Made by a program: the position numbers and the translations under genes. The notes under the pieces were generated by a model. That model searched no databases and had not been told where the DNA came from. It saw nothing but the letters and a program-made list of their open reading frames with translations. DNA of 64,000 nt from JAUREX01 sp964472135. Lineage in GTDB: Bacteria > Pseudomonadota > Alphaproteobacteria > Rhodobacterales > Rhodobacteraceae. The stretch lies in contig CAYYJB010000001.1 of NCBI GenBank assembly GCA_964472135.1, positions 1 to 64,000 on the forward strand, written 5' to 3'. Shown here in pieces: positions 24,649 through 32,792 of the stretch; the first letter of the stretch is position 1; every line of letters starts with the position of its first letter.

Positions 24649-26679
24649 ATGGCGGGGCTCGTGGCCGGCGTCGATGTCGGCGGCACGTTTACCGACCTTG
24701 TCGTTTGCGATCCGGCGACCGGGGCGGTGAAGCTCGCCAAGGTGCCGACCTCGCTGCCCAACCAGGCGCCGGGGGTGCTCGCGGCCTTCGACGCGGCGGG
24801 TGTCGGGCTCGGCGCGGTCGATCTCGTGGTGCATGGCACGACGACGACGACGAACGCCGTGCTCGAGCGGCGGCTGGCGCGGACGGGGATGATCACGACC
24901 GCGGGCTTTCGCGACGTGCTCGAGCTCGGCCGCCGCACCCGCCCGCAGCCCTATGGCATGACGGGGCGCTTCGTGCCGGTGATCCCGCGCGATCTGCGCC
25001 TCGAGGTGCCCGAGCGGATGGATGCGCGCGGCCGCGTGGTCCGGCCGCTCGAGGAAGGGGCGCTGCGCGCGGCCATCGGTCAGTTGCGCGCGGCGGGCTG
25101 CGAAAGCCTCGTCATCCATTTCCTGCACAGCTATGCCAACCCCGCGCATGAACGCCGCGCCGCCGAGATCGCGGCCGAGATGTGGCCGGGGGTGCATCTG
25201 ACCTGCGGGCATGCGCTCCTGTCCGAGAGCCGCGAGTATGAGCGCGGCGTCACCGCCGCCGTCAACGCCGCCGTCCAGCCGATCCTCGAGCGCTACGTCG
25301 CGCGTCTCGCGGCCGAACTCGCCGGGCGCGGCTATGCGCGCGAGTTGCTCGTGATGAACGGCAACGGCGGGATGGTCTCGGCCGCGCGAGTCGCGCGCGA
25401 GGCGGTCAAGACGGTGATGTCGGGCCCGGCCTCGGGCGTCATGGCGGCGGTCGCGACCGGGGCGCAGGCGGGGATCGCGAACCTCGTGACCTATGACATG
25501 GGCGGCACCTCGACCGATGTCGCGCTGATCCGCGAGGGCCGCGTGCCCGTCTCGAACGAGATCGAGGTCGAATACGCGATGCCCATCCATGTGCCGATGG
25601 TCGATGTGCGCACCGTCGGCGCGGGCGGGGGGTCGATCGCGCGCATCGACGGCGGCGGCATGCTGCGCGTCGGACCCGAGAGCGCGGGCTCCGAGCCCGG
25701 CCCCATCTGCTATGGCCGGGGCGGGACGCGGCCGACGGTGTCGGATGCCAATGTCCTGCTCGGCCGGCTGAACCCCGCGCGCTTCGGCGCCAACCACGCG
25801 GCGCTGCGGGCGGCCTTCGCCGAGGCGATCGGCGCCCCCCTCGGGCTCGGGGCCGAGGCCGCGGCCGAGGCGGTGCTGCGGCTTGGCAACACCCATATGG
25901 CGGGCGCGATCCGGATGGTCTCGGTCGCGCAGGGCGCCGATCCGCGCGATTTCGCCCTCTTTGCCTTCGGGGGGGCGGGGCCCTTGCATGCGACCGCGCT
26001 CGCGCGCGAACTGGCGATCCCGCGGGTCCTCGTGCCGGCGCGGCCGGGGCTCACGAATGCGCTGGGCTGTGTCGTCGCCGACCTTCGGCATGATTTCGTC
26101 CGCACGCTGAACCTGCCGCTCGATGCCGTCGACATGGCCGAGGTGGCCGCGATCTTCGCCGCGCAGGAGGCCGAGGGGCGGGCGCTGATCGGCGCCGAAA
26201 AGGTCGCGATCCGCGAGCTGCGGGCCGAATTCAGCGTCGAGATGCAGTTCGTCGGGCAGACCCACCTGTTGCGCGTCGCCCTCCCCGATGGCCGCCCGAC
26301 CCGCGCCGCGTTGCAGGAGGCCTTCGAGCGGGCCTATTTCGCGCGCTTCCGGGTCGAGCTGCCGACGATCCGCGCAGCACTCGTCAACCTCAACTGCTCG
26401 GTCGTGGGGGCGCGCCCGCCCTTCGACCTTGCCGCACTGATCGACCCCGCCCAGCGCCGCGCGACCCTGCCCGAGGCGCAGCGCGGCACCCGCCCCGTCT
26501 GGTTCGCGGGCGGCTGGGCCGAGACGCCCGTCTATTGGCGCGACGCCCTGCCTGAGGGGGCACGCATCGCGGGGCCGGCCGTCATCGAGCAGATGGACAC
26601 CACGATCCTGATCGAGCCCGGCGATGTCGCGACCGACGACGGGCGCGGCAACCTCATCATCATCGTCGGGGGGCTCTGA
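24649..26679 (+). CDS. hyuA: Hydantoinase/oxoprolinase subunit A
   Basis: This 676-residue HyuA-type subunit is the ATP-grasping half of N-methylhydantoinase/5-oxoprolinase/acetone-carboxylase-like enzymes. VDVGGTFTDLVV at residues 5-16 is the actin-like phosphate-binding signature, and HGTTTTTNAVLERR, NGNGGMVSAARVAREA and YDMGGTSTDVALI follow in family order. It should use ATP to phosphorylate and open a cyclic amide such as a hydantoin or 5-oxoproline, with HyuB as partner. The ATG at 24649 is preceded by GGGAGGCGGA; the open frame extends upstream but without homology. Its TGA shares one base with the HyuB ATG. The substrate may be the lactam or hydantoin formed earlier in this pathway. 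Confidence 0.9.
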   Translation: MAGLVAGVDVGGTFTDLVVCDPATGAVKLAKVPTSLPNQAPGVLAAFDAAGVGLGAVDLVVHGTTTTTNAVLERRLARTGMITTAGFRDVLELGRRTRPQPYGMTGRFVPVIPRDLRLEVPERMDARGRVVRPLEEGALRAAIGQLRAAGCESLVIHFLHSYANPAHERRAAEIAAEMWPGVHLTCGHALLSESREYERGVTAAVNAAVQPILERYVARLAAELAGRGYARELLVMNGNGGMVSAARVAREAVKTVMSGPASGVMAAVATGAQAGIANLVTYDMGGTSTDVALIREGRVPVSNEIEVEYAMPIHVPMVDVRTVGAGGGSIARIDGGGMLRVGPESAGSEPGPICYGRGGTRPTVSDANVLLGRLNPARFGANHAALRAAFAEAIGAPLGLGAEAAAEAVLRLGNTHMAGAIRMVSVAQGADPRDFALFAFGGAGPLHATALARELAIPRVLVPARPGLTNALGCVVADLRHDFVRTLNLPLDAVDMAEVAAIFAAQEAEGRALIGAEKVAIRELRAEFSVEMQFVGQTHLLRVALPDGRPTRAALQEAFERAYFARFRVELPTIRAALVNLNCSVVGARPPFDLAALIDPAQRRATLPEAQRGTRPVWFAGGWAETPVYWRDALPEGARIAGPAVIEQMDTTILIEPGDVATDDGRGNLIIIVGGL

Positions 26680-28364
26680 TGGCCGTCGATCCCGTCACGC
26701 TGGCCGTGATCCAGGCGGGGCTCCAGCAGGTCTGCGACGAGATGGACCTGACCTTTTCGCGCGCCGCCTTCTCGCCCGTCATAGCCGAGGCCGACGACCG
26801 GTCGGACGGCATCTATGCGGCGGCCGACGGCGCGCTGATCGCGCAAGGCGCGCGCGGTCTGCCGGTCTTCGTGGGCACGATGCAGTTCTCGACCCGCCAC
26901 CTGATCGCGCGCATCGCGGCAGGCGAGACGGCCCCGCCCGAGCCGGGCGACATCTACATCGTCAACGACCCCTATCTGGGCGGGACGCATCTGATGGATG
27001 TGCGCTTCGCCATGCCGTTCTGGCGGGGGGGGCAGATCTTCTGCTGGCTGTCGAACACCGGCCACTGGCCCGACACCGGCGGCATGGTGCCGGGCGGGTT
27101 TTCGGCGAGCGCGATCTCGGCCGAGCAGGAGGGGCTGCGCCTGCCGCCCGTGAAGCTCTTCAAGCGCGGCGTGCTCGACCGCGAGATCTGGCAGATCATC
27201 TGCTCGAACATCCGCGTGGCCGACCAGCGGATCGGGGATGTGAACGCGCAGGCATCCGCACTGATCGTGGGCGCCGAGCGGCTCGGGCTCCTGCTCGACC
27301 GCTATGGCGACGCGACGGTGGCGGATGCCATCGCCGAGATGCGCGCGATCGCGGCGCGCCAGATGCGGGCGCATCTCGCGGGGGTGCCCGACGGCCGCTA
27401 TGCCGCGCGCGCCATCATCGACAGCGACGGGGTGGTGAACGAGCCCCTCGTCATCGCGCTTGCCGTCGCGAAGGCGGGCGAGGGGGTCGTGTTCGACTTC
27501 GCCGGTTCCTCGGCGCCCTGTGCGGGGCCGATGAACTCGGTCCGCGCCACGACGGTCTCGGCCGTCTACCTCGCGATGCGCCACATCTTCCCCGACGTGC
27601 CGCTCTCGGCCGGCGCCTTCGAGCCCTTCGAGATCCGCGGGATCGAGGGAACGTTCCTCGATGCCCATTATCCGCGCCCCGTCTCGGGCTGCGCGGCCGA
27701 GGTCAGCCAGCGCATCGCCGAGGCGGTGTTCGCGGCCCTCGTGCAGGCGATCCCGGACCGCGTGCCGGCGGCGCCCGCGGGCACCTCGGGCAATTTCGCG
27801 CTGGGCGGCCACGACCCCGAGACGGGGCGCGACTTCGTGATGTACCAGATCTCGGGCGGGGGCTATGGCGGCAACGCCGACCATGACGGGCTGTCGAACG
27901 GCTGCTCGACCATCGGCATCTCCAAGGCCCCGCCGATCGAGATCATGGAGCAGCGCTTTCCGGTGCTCTATCGCCGCTACGCGCTCCACGAGGGCTCGGG
28001 CGGGACGGGGCGGCAGCGCGGCGGCTTCGGCGTCGATTACGAGGTCGAGCTACTGCGCGGGACGGCGCGCGCCTCGTTCGTCATGGACCATGGCCGCACC
28101 GGCCCCCTGGGCGCGCTCGGCGGCGCCGACGGGGCGGTGAACCGGGTCGAGGTGATCCGGGGGGGTGAGACCCTGATCCCCGAGCATCTCTCGAAGGCGC
28201 AGGACATCCCGCTCGGCCCGGGCGACCGGGTGCGGGTGCGCACGCCGGGCGGGGGGGGCTATGGCCCGGCATCCGAGCGCGACCCGGCCGCCGTCGCCGA
28301 GGATGTCCGTCTCGGCCGCTATGCGCCCGAGGCGGCGCGCCGCCTCTTTGGCTGGCGGGGCTGA
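26679..28364 (+). CDS. hyuB: Hydantoinase/oxoprolinase subunit B
   Basis: This 561-residue HyuB subunit is the normal size for the family. Recognisable blocks are DLTFSRAAFSPVIAEADDRSDGI near residues 23-45, IYIVNDPYLGGTHLMDVRFAMPF near 91-113, NTGHWPDTGGMVPGG near 126-140 and the C-terminal GDRVRVRTPGGGGYG. It forms the hydrolase half of the HyuAB complex in the cytoplasm. TGATG coupling links it to hyuA. After an 80-base gap with no clear promoter comes the acetamidase/formamidase gene, so the transcript may continue. Whether the pair is a hydantoinase or a 5-oxoprolinase cannot be settled; a pyroglutamyl peptidase gene downstream is at least compatible with 5-oxoproline. Confidence 0.9.
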   Translation: MAVDPVTLAVIQAGLQQVCDEMDLTFSRAAFSPVIAEADDRSDGIYAAADGALIAQGARGLPVFVGTMQFSTRHLIARIAAGETAPPEPGDIYIVNDPYLGGTHLMDVRFAMPFWRGGQIFCWLSNTGHWPDTGGMVPGGFSASAISAEQEGLRLPPVKLFKRGVLDREIWQIICSNIRVADQRIGDVNAQASALIVGAERLGLLLDRYGDATVADAIAEMRAIAARQMRAHLAGVPDGRYAARAIIDSDGVVNEPLVIALAVAKAGEGVVFDFAGSSAPCAGPMNSVRATTVSAVYLAMRHIFPDVPLSAGAFEPFEIRGIEGTFLDAHYPRPVSGCAAEVSQRIAEAVFAALVQAIPDRVPAAPAGTSGNFALGGHDPETGRDFVMYQISGGGYGGNADHDGLSNGCSTIGISKAPPIEIMEQRFPVLYRRYALHEGSGGTGRQRGGFGVDYEVELLRGTARASFVMDHGRTGPLGALGGADGAVNRVEVIRGGETLIPEHLSKAQDIPLGPGDRVRVRTPGGGGYGPASERDPAAVAEDVRLGRYAPEAARRLFGWRG

Positions 28365-28444
28365 GCCGCGCCTTTGCCCCTTGCCGCCCGCCGCGGCGCG
28401 GTTAACTTGGGGCGGTTGACACCCTGACAGGCGGAGGCAAGGCG

Positions 28445-29428
28445 ATGGGCTGGCTGGCGGATTCCCACATGGCGAAACGGGGCGTGGCGGGGGGCAGGGC
28501 GGGCGCCTTCCACCGGCTGACCGAGGCCGCGCAGGGCACCTATCATTACGTCTACGGCCCCTATTCGGCGCCGGTGCTGCGCATCAACCCGGGCGACGTG
28601 GTCGAGTTCGAGACGCTCGACGCCTTCGGCGGCGCCGTGCAGACCGAGGATGACCTGCCCTCGAAGGTGCTCAACATGCCCTTCGTGAACCCCCAGAACG
28701 GCCCCGTCGCCATCGAGGGGGCGGCCAAGGGCGACGTGCTCGCCGTCCATGTCCAGAGCCTGCTGCCCCGCGGCCCGCAGCCGGCGGGGACGACGGCCCT
28801 CATCCCCGATTTCGGGGGGCTGACCTCGACCTCGGCGCTCATGCTCAACGCCGCCCTCCCCGAGCGCGTCAAGAAGATGGTGGTGACACCCGAGGGCGTC
28901 GTCTTTTCCGACCGCGTGACGCTGCCCTATGAGCCCTTCGTCGGCACGATGGGCGTCAGCCCCGAGATCGAGGCGGTCAGCTCGCTCCAGCCCGACTATT
29001 GGGGCGGCAACATGGACCTGCCCGATGTCGCGCCGGGTGCCGTGATCTATTTCCCCGTCCAGCGCGAGGGCGCGCATTTCTTCATCGGCGACTGCCACGG
29101 CCGGCAGGGCGATGGCGAGCTCTGCGGTGTCGCGGTCGAGATGGCGGCGACGGTGCGGGTGCAGATCGACCTCATCAAGGGCTGGTCGATCCCGGGCGTG
29201 CGGCTCGAGACCGAAGAGATGATCATGGCCGTGGGCAGCGCCCGCCCGATGGAGGACGCCGCGCGGATGGCCTATCGCGACCTCGTGCGCTGGCTCGTCA
29301 CCGATTACGGCTATGAGGAATCCGAGGCCTATTTCCTCTGCACCCAGGCCGGGCGCGTGCGGCTCGGCAACATGGTCGATCCGAAATACACGCTCGGCGC
29401 CTCGATGGCCAAGCGCTTCCTCGGCTGA
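28445..29428 (+). CDS. Acetamidase/formamidase family amide hydrolase
   Basis: This 327-residue protein of the FmdA/AmdA family (PF03069) has the conserved blocks PVLRINPGDVVEFETLDAF near residues 43-61, AAKGDVLAVHVQ near 98-109, EPFVGTMGVSP near 162-172 and FFIGDCHGRQGDGELCGVAVE near 212-232. The family hydrolyses short amides such as formamide and acetamide to acid and ammonia in the cytoplasm. A GGCGGAGGCAAGG site precedes the ATG at 28445. A second ATG at 28469 (MAKRG) would also leave the fold intact. Following HyuAB, it would logically release ammonia from a small amide generated by ring opening. Confidence 0.85.
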   Translation: MGWLADSHMAKRGVAGGRAGAFHRLTEAAQGTYHYVYGPYSAPVLRINPGDVVEFETLDAFGGAVQTEDDLPSKVLNMPFVNPQNGPVAIEGAAKGDVLAVHVQSLLPRGPQPAGTTALIPDFGGLTSTSALMLNAALPERVKKMVVTPEGVVFSDRVTLPYEPFVGTMGVSPEIEAVSSLQPDYWGGNMDLPDVAPGAVIYFPVQREGAHFFIGDCHGRQGDGELCGVAVEMAATVRVQIDLIKGWSIPGVRLETEEMIMAVGSARPMEDAARMAYRDLVRWLVTDYGYEESEAYFLCTQAGRVRLGNMVDPKYTLGASMAKRFLG

Positions 29429-29439
29429 GGGGGGGCAGG

Positions 29440-31014
29440 GTGGCGGGGCAGGGCGCGCTGGTCGTCGGCCTCGACGCCGGCACCTCGGCGATCAAGGCCG
29501 TGGCCTTCGACCTCGCGGGGCAGGAGATCGCCTCGGCCAGCCACCGCAACGCCTATGACATCGGCGCGGATGGCGCGGCGACCCAGCCCATGGCGCGCAC
29601 CTTCGAGGATTGCGCGGCCGTGCTGCGCGCGCTTGGCGGGAAGGTGCCGGGATTTGCCGCGCGCGTCGCGGCCCTCGGCGTCACCGGTCAGGGCGACGGG
29701 ACATGGCTCATCGACGGGGCGGGAGAGCCGGTGGGTGACGGGCTCTTGTGGCTCGACGTGCGCGCGGCGGGCGTCGTGCGCGACATGGTGGGGGGTGCTG
29801 CCGACCGCGCGCGCTTTGACGCCACGGGAACGGGGCTGACCGCCTGCCAGCAGGGGCCGCAGCTGCGCTATCTGGCGCAGACCCAGCCCGAGGCGGTCGC
29901 GCGCGCGGCGAGCGCGATGCACTGCAAGGATTACATCCACCTGCGCCTGACGGGGGTGCGCGCGACCGACCCCTGCGAGGCCGCCTTCAGCTTCGGCAAC
30001 TTCCGCACCCGCGCCTATGACGAGGGGGTGATCGCGGCGCTCGGGCTCGGAGCGCTGCGCCATCTGCTGCCGCCGATCCTCGATGGCGCGCGCCAGACGC
30101 ATCCGCTCCTGCCCGAGGCTGCGGCGGCGACGGGGCTGCGGGCGGGCACGCCCGTGGCGCTCGGCTATCTCGATGCCGCCTGCACCGCGCTCGGGGCGGG
30201 CGTGTACGAGGGCGGGCGGGGGCACGGCTGCACCATCGTCGGCTCGACCGGGGTGCACATGAAAGCGGTGGCGGCCGCGGATGTGGTGCTGCCGCCCGAC
30301 CCGACCGGCTATGTGATGGTGATGCCGGTGCCCGGGATCGTGGCGCAGATGCAGACGAACATGGCGGGCACGCTGAACCTCGACTGGATCCTCGGGCTTG
30401 GCGAGGGGCTCTTGCGCGACCTCGGGCTGGCCAAGGCCGACCTCATCGGCACGCTCGACCGCTGGCTGGCGGCGACACCGCCGGGCGGGCCGCTCTATCA
30501 GCCCTACATCTCGCCGGCGGGTGAGCGGGGGCCCTTCGTCGATCCGGCAGCGCGGGCGGGGTTCGTCGGGCTCGAGACGCGCCACGGTTTCGCCCATCTC
30601 GTGCGCGCGGTGGCCGAGGGGATGGGGCACGCCGCGCGCGATTGCTACGATGCGATGGGGGGTGTCCCGGCCGAGGTGCGCCTGACGGGGGGCGCGGCGC
30701 GGTCGGGGGCGCTGACGGCGCTCTGGGCGGCGGGGATCGGGGCGCGGCTGCGCCCCTCGCGCCGGGCCGAGGCGGGTGCGGCGGGGGCGGCGATGATCGC
30801 GGCGACGGCGGTCGGTGCCTTTGCCGACATGGAGGCGGCGATCGCGGCCTGGGTGACACCCTGGCTCGGCGAGGCGGTCGAGCCCGACGCAGCGCTCGCC
30901 GCGACACTCGCGCGGCGGTTCGATGACCACCTCGCGGCGCGGCGCGCGCTCGCGCCCGTCTGGGCGCGGATGGCCGTGCGGGGCGGCGGGGCGAAAGAGG
31001 GGGTGGGGGAATGA
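29440..31014 (+). CDS. FGGY-family carbohydrate kinase
   Basis: This 524-residue FGGY kinase has the N-terminal phosphate-binding loop LDAGTSAIKAVAFD at residues 11-24, substrate-side GVTGQGDGTWLID near 82-94, the catalytic-aspartate region GYLDAACTALGAG near 245-257 and RLTGGAARSGAL near 416-427 for ATP binding. Length is standard. The start is GTG at 29440 after a GAGGGGGG stretch, 11 bases from the amidase stop, and it overlaps the next gene by four bases. FGGY enzymes phosphorylate sugars or polyols; its place among amide and heterocycle genes is odd. A nucleoside-derived sugar could explain it, but I see no permease or isomerase for one. Confidence 0.85.
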   Translation: MAGQGALVVGLDAGTSAIKAVAFDLAGQEIASASHRNAYDIGADGAATQPMARTFEDCAAVLRALGGKVPGFAARVAALGVTGQGDGTWLIDGAGEPVGDGLLWLDVRAAGVVRDMVGGAADRARFDATGTGLTACQQGPQLRYLAQTQPEAVARAASAMHCKDYIHLRLTGVRATDPCEAAFSFGNFRTRAYDEGVIAALGLGALRHLLPPILDGARQTHPLLPEAAAATGLRAGTPVALGYLDAACTALGAGVYEGGRGHGCTIVGSTGVHMKAVAAADVVLPPDPTGYVMVMPVPGIVAQMQTNMAGTLNLDWILGLGEGLLRDLGLAKADLIGTLDRWLAATPPGGPLYQPYISPAGERGPFVDPAARAGFVGLETRHGFAHLVRAVAEGMGHAARDCYDAMGGVPAEVRLTGGAARSGALTALWAAGIGARLRPSRRAEAGAAGAAMIAATAVGAFADMEAAIAAWVTPWLGEAVEPDAALAATLARRFDDHLAARRALAPVWARMAVRGGGAKEGVGE

Positions 31015-31658
31015 TCCTCGTCACGGGGTTCACCGGCTATGGCGGGCGCAGCGCGAACCCGGCCGAGATGGTCGCGCGCGCGCTCGATGGCGCCACGATC
31101 GGGGGCGAGCGCGTTGCGGCCGAGATCCTGCCCATCGATTTCGCCGCACTCCAGACCCTCATCCCCGAACTGATCGAGACCCACGCCCCCAACGCGGTCA
31201 TCCTGCTCGGCCTCTGGCCGGGCGAGGCGGTGATCCGGCTCGAACGCGTCGCGGCCAACCGCGCGCAGTTCGAGATCCCCGACGCCGCCGGGCGGCTCGT
31301 GAATGCCGAGGTGGTTGCGGGCGGGCCGGGCGGGTATCTTGCGACCCTGCCCGCCGACCGGATCGAGGCCGCGGTGCGCGCGGCGGGCGTCCCCTGCCGG
31401 CAGTCGGGTACGGCGGGCAGCTTTCTGTGCAACGCCACGCTCTATCTCGCGCTCCACCATGCCGCGCGCCACCGGCCCGGGATGCGGGCGGGCTTCATCC
31501 ACCTGCCCTATCTGCCCGCCCAGGTGGCGCAGCTGCTCGATGACCTCGCCGCCGAGGCGCGGACCGAGCTGCATCAGCGCGCCGACCTCGCCTCGATGGA
31601 TCTCGCGCTCATGCGCCGCGCGGTCGAGATCGCGATCGCCGAGACGGCGGCGGGCTGA
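31011..31658 (+). CDS. pcp: Pyroglutamyl-peptidase I
   Basis: This 215-residue cysteine peptidase of family C15 removes N-terminal pyroglutamate from peptides. The catalytic triad is in place: Glu79 (RLERVAAN), Cys140 (SGTAGSFLCN) and His164 (GFIHLPYLP). TGFTGYGGRSANPAE near residues 5-19 matches the family opening TGFxPFGG..NPs. Size equals the bacterial enzymes. The ATG overlaps the kinase stop by four bases, so it is the last gene of that transcript. Its product, 5-oxoproline, is a possible substrate for the HyuAB pair 2.5 kb upstream, an attractive but untested link. Confidence 0.9.
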   Translation: MILVTGFTGYGGRSANPAEMVARALDGATIGGERVAAEILPIDFAALQTLIPELIETHAPNAVILLGLWPGEAVIRLERVAANRAQFEIPDAAGRLVNAEVVAGGPGGYLATLPADRIEAAVRAAGVPCRQSGTAGSFLCNATLYLALHHAARHRPGMRAGFIHLPYLPAQVAQLLDDLAAEARTELHQRADLASMDLALMRRAVEIAIAETAAG

Positions 31659-31665
31659 GCCGCGC

Positions 31666-31693
31666 TTGCCGGTGGCGCGTGGCGGATTATCAT
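31666..31693 (+). promoter_or_regulatory. Candidate promoter of the SDR gene
   Basis: TTGCCG (31666-31671) and TATCAT (31688-31693, five of six consensus bases) are separated by 16 bases. A start site near 31700 would leave a leader of about 23 bases including the GGAGGG ribosome binding site before the ATG at 31723. Confidence 0.5.
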
Positions 31694-31722
31694 AGCCGGG
31701 TCAGAGGGATGGAGGGTTTCGC

Positions 31723-32484
31723 ATGGATCTCGGACTGAAGGGGCTGCGCGCGCTGGTCACCGGCGGCAGCAAGGGCATCGGGCGGCACTGCGCCGAGATC
31801 TTCGCGGCCGAGGGCGCGCATGTCTCGATCTGCGCCCGCGACATGAAGGGCGTCTCGGAGGCGGTCGAGAGCCTCAAGGCCAAGGGCGTGCAGGCGATGG
31901 GGCGCGGCTTCGACGTGGCCGACCGCCACGCGCTGCGGTCCTGGGTCGCCGATTCGGCGGCGGCACTCGGCGGCATCGACATCGTGGTGGGCAATGTCTC
32001 GGCGCTCGCGGTCGCGGATGACGAAGAGGCCTGGAAGGCCGAGTTCGAGACTGACATGATGCATTCGGTCCGCCTCGTGAACGCGGCGATGCCCTGGCTC
32101 GAGAAATCGAAGGCCGCCTCGATCACCCTCATCTCCTCGGTCTCGGGGCGCGAGATCGACTTCACCGGCCCGGCCTATGGCGCGTTCAAGGCGGCGATCG
32201 TGCATTACGCGCAGGGGCTTGCCCACAAGCTCGCGGGCAAGGGCATCCGCGCCAACACCGTCAGCCCCGGCAACACCTATTTCGACGGCGGCATCTGGCA
32301 GTGGATCGAGAAGAACAACCCCGCCCTCTTTGACGAGGCGATGAAGCTCAACCCGACCGGGCGCATGGCGCGCCCCGAAGAGATCGCGCGCGGCGTCGTC
32401 TTCCTCGCGAGCCCGGCCTCGAGCTTCACCACGGGCACGAACCTCGTGATCGACGGGGCGCTGACGCGGGGCGTCCAGCTCTGA
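31723..32484 (+). CDS. SDR family oxidoreductase
   Basis: This 253-residue classical short-chain dehydrogenase has the cofactor motif TGGSKGIG at residues 13-20, NVSA at 91-94 (where classical SDRs have NNAG), catalytic Ser139 region (ISSVSG), Tyr152 and Lys156 (YGAFK). ARD at 38-40 after the second beta strand leans towards NADP. It should reduce a ketone or oxidise an alcohol in the cytoplasm. GGAGGG precedes the ATG. It is monocistronic, with its own promoter, and converges with the small monooxygenase-like gene. The substrate is unknown; fatty-acyl or steroid-like 3-oxo compounds are common for this branch. Confidence 0.9.
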   Translation: MDLGLKGLRALVTGGSKGIGRHCAEIFAAEGAHVSICARDMKGVSEAVESLKAKGVQAMGRGFDVADRHALRSWVADSAAALGGIDIVVGNVSALAVADDEEAWKAEFETDMMHSVRLVNAAMPWLEKSKAASITLISSVSGREIDFTGPAYGAFKAAIVHYAQGLAHKLAGKGIRANTVSPGNTYFDGGIWQWIEKNNPALFDEAMKLNPTGRMARPEEIARGVVFLASPASSFTTGTNLVIDGALTRGVQL

Positions 32485-32495
32485 GGCGCGCTCAG
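32481..32495. terminator. Hairpin at the convergent gene ends
   Basis: CTGAG (32481-32485) and CTCAG (32491-32495) form a short stem spanning both stop codons of the convergent SDR and ABM genes. The symmetry would serve both directions. The stem is only five base pairs and there is no T-tract. Confidence 0.3.
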
Positions 32496-32788
32496 CGGGC
32501 GAAGATCTCGGTCGCCGTCACCACCGTCACCGGCCCGTCAAGGAGCGGGCCGGCGTCGCGGAAGAACCCCTGCGAGCCCGCACCCGCGTTGTGCCGCTCC
32601 ATCGCCGCGCGGTCGGTGAACCGCTCATAGGTCGTGAAGCGGCAGGGGTCGTCGGGGTCCTGCGCGACGAAGAAGCCGAGCGTGTCGGGTTCATGCGCGC
32701 GCACATGCGCGCCAACGGCCAAGAGTGCCGCCCGCACCGCCTCTTCGTGGCCCTTTTTCGCGCGGATGATCGCGGTCAGCGTCTGCAT
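32492..32788 (-). CDS. Antibiotic biosynthesis monooxygenase (ABM) domain protein
   Basis: This 98-residue single ABM/dimeric alpha-beta-barrel domain is of the YgiN quinol monooxygenase type. LTAIIRAKKGHEEAVRAALLAV at residues 4-25 and CRFTTYERFTDRAAMERHNA near 49-68 are the expected first strand-helix and central segments. Family members act without cofactors on quinols or activated aromatics, or simply as small-molecule binding dimers. It follows the acyl-CoA synthetase stop after four bases and ends the amide transporter operon. Its biochemical role there is unknown. Confidence 0.75.
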   Translation of the reverse strand: MQTLTAIIRAKKGHEEAVRAALLAVGAHVRAHEPDTLGFFVAQDPDDPCRFTTYERFTDRAAMERHNAGAGSQGFFRDAGPLLDGPVTVVTATEIFAR

Positions 32789-32792
32789 CGCC

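Noticed and set aside
28416..28421. TTGACA as a promoter for the acetamidase/formamidase gene
   Set aside because: At 17-base spacing the -10 position falls on the start codon region, so no usable promoter can be drawn.
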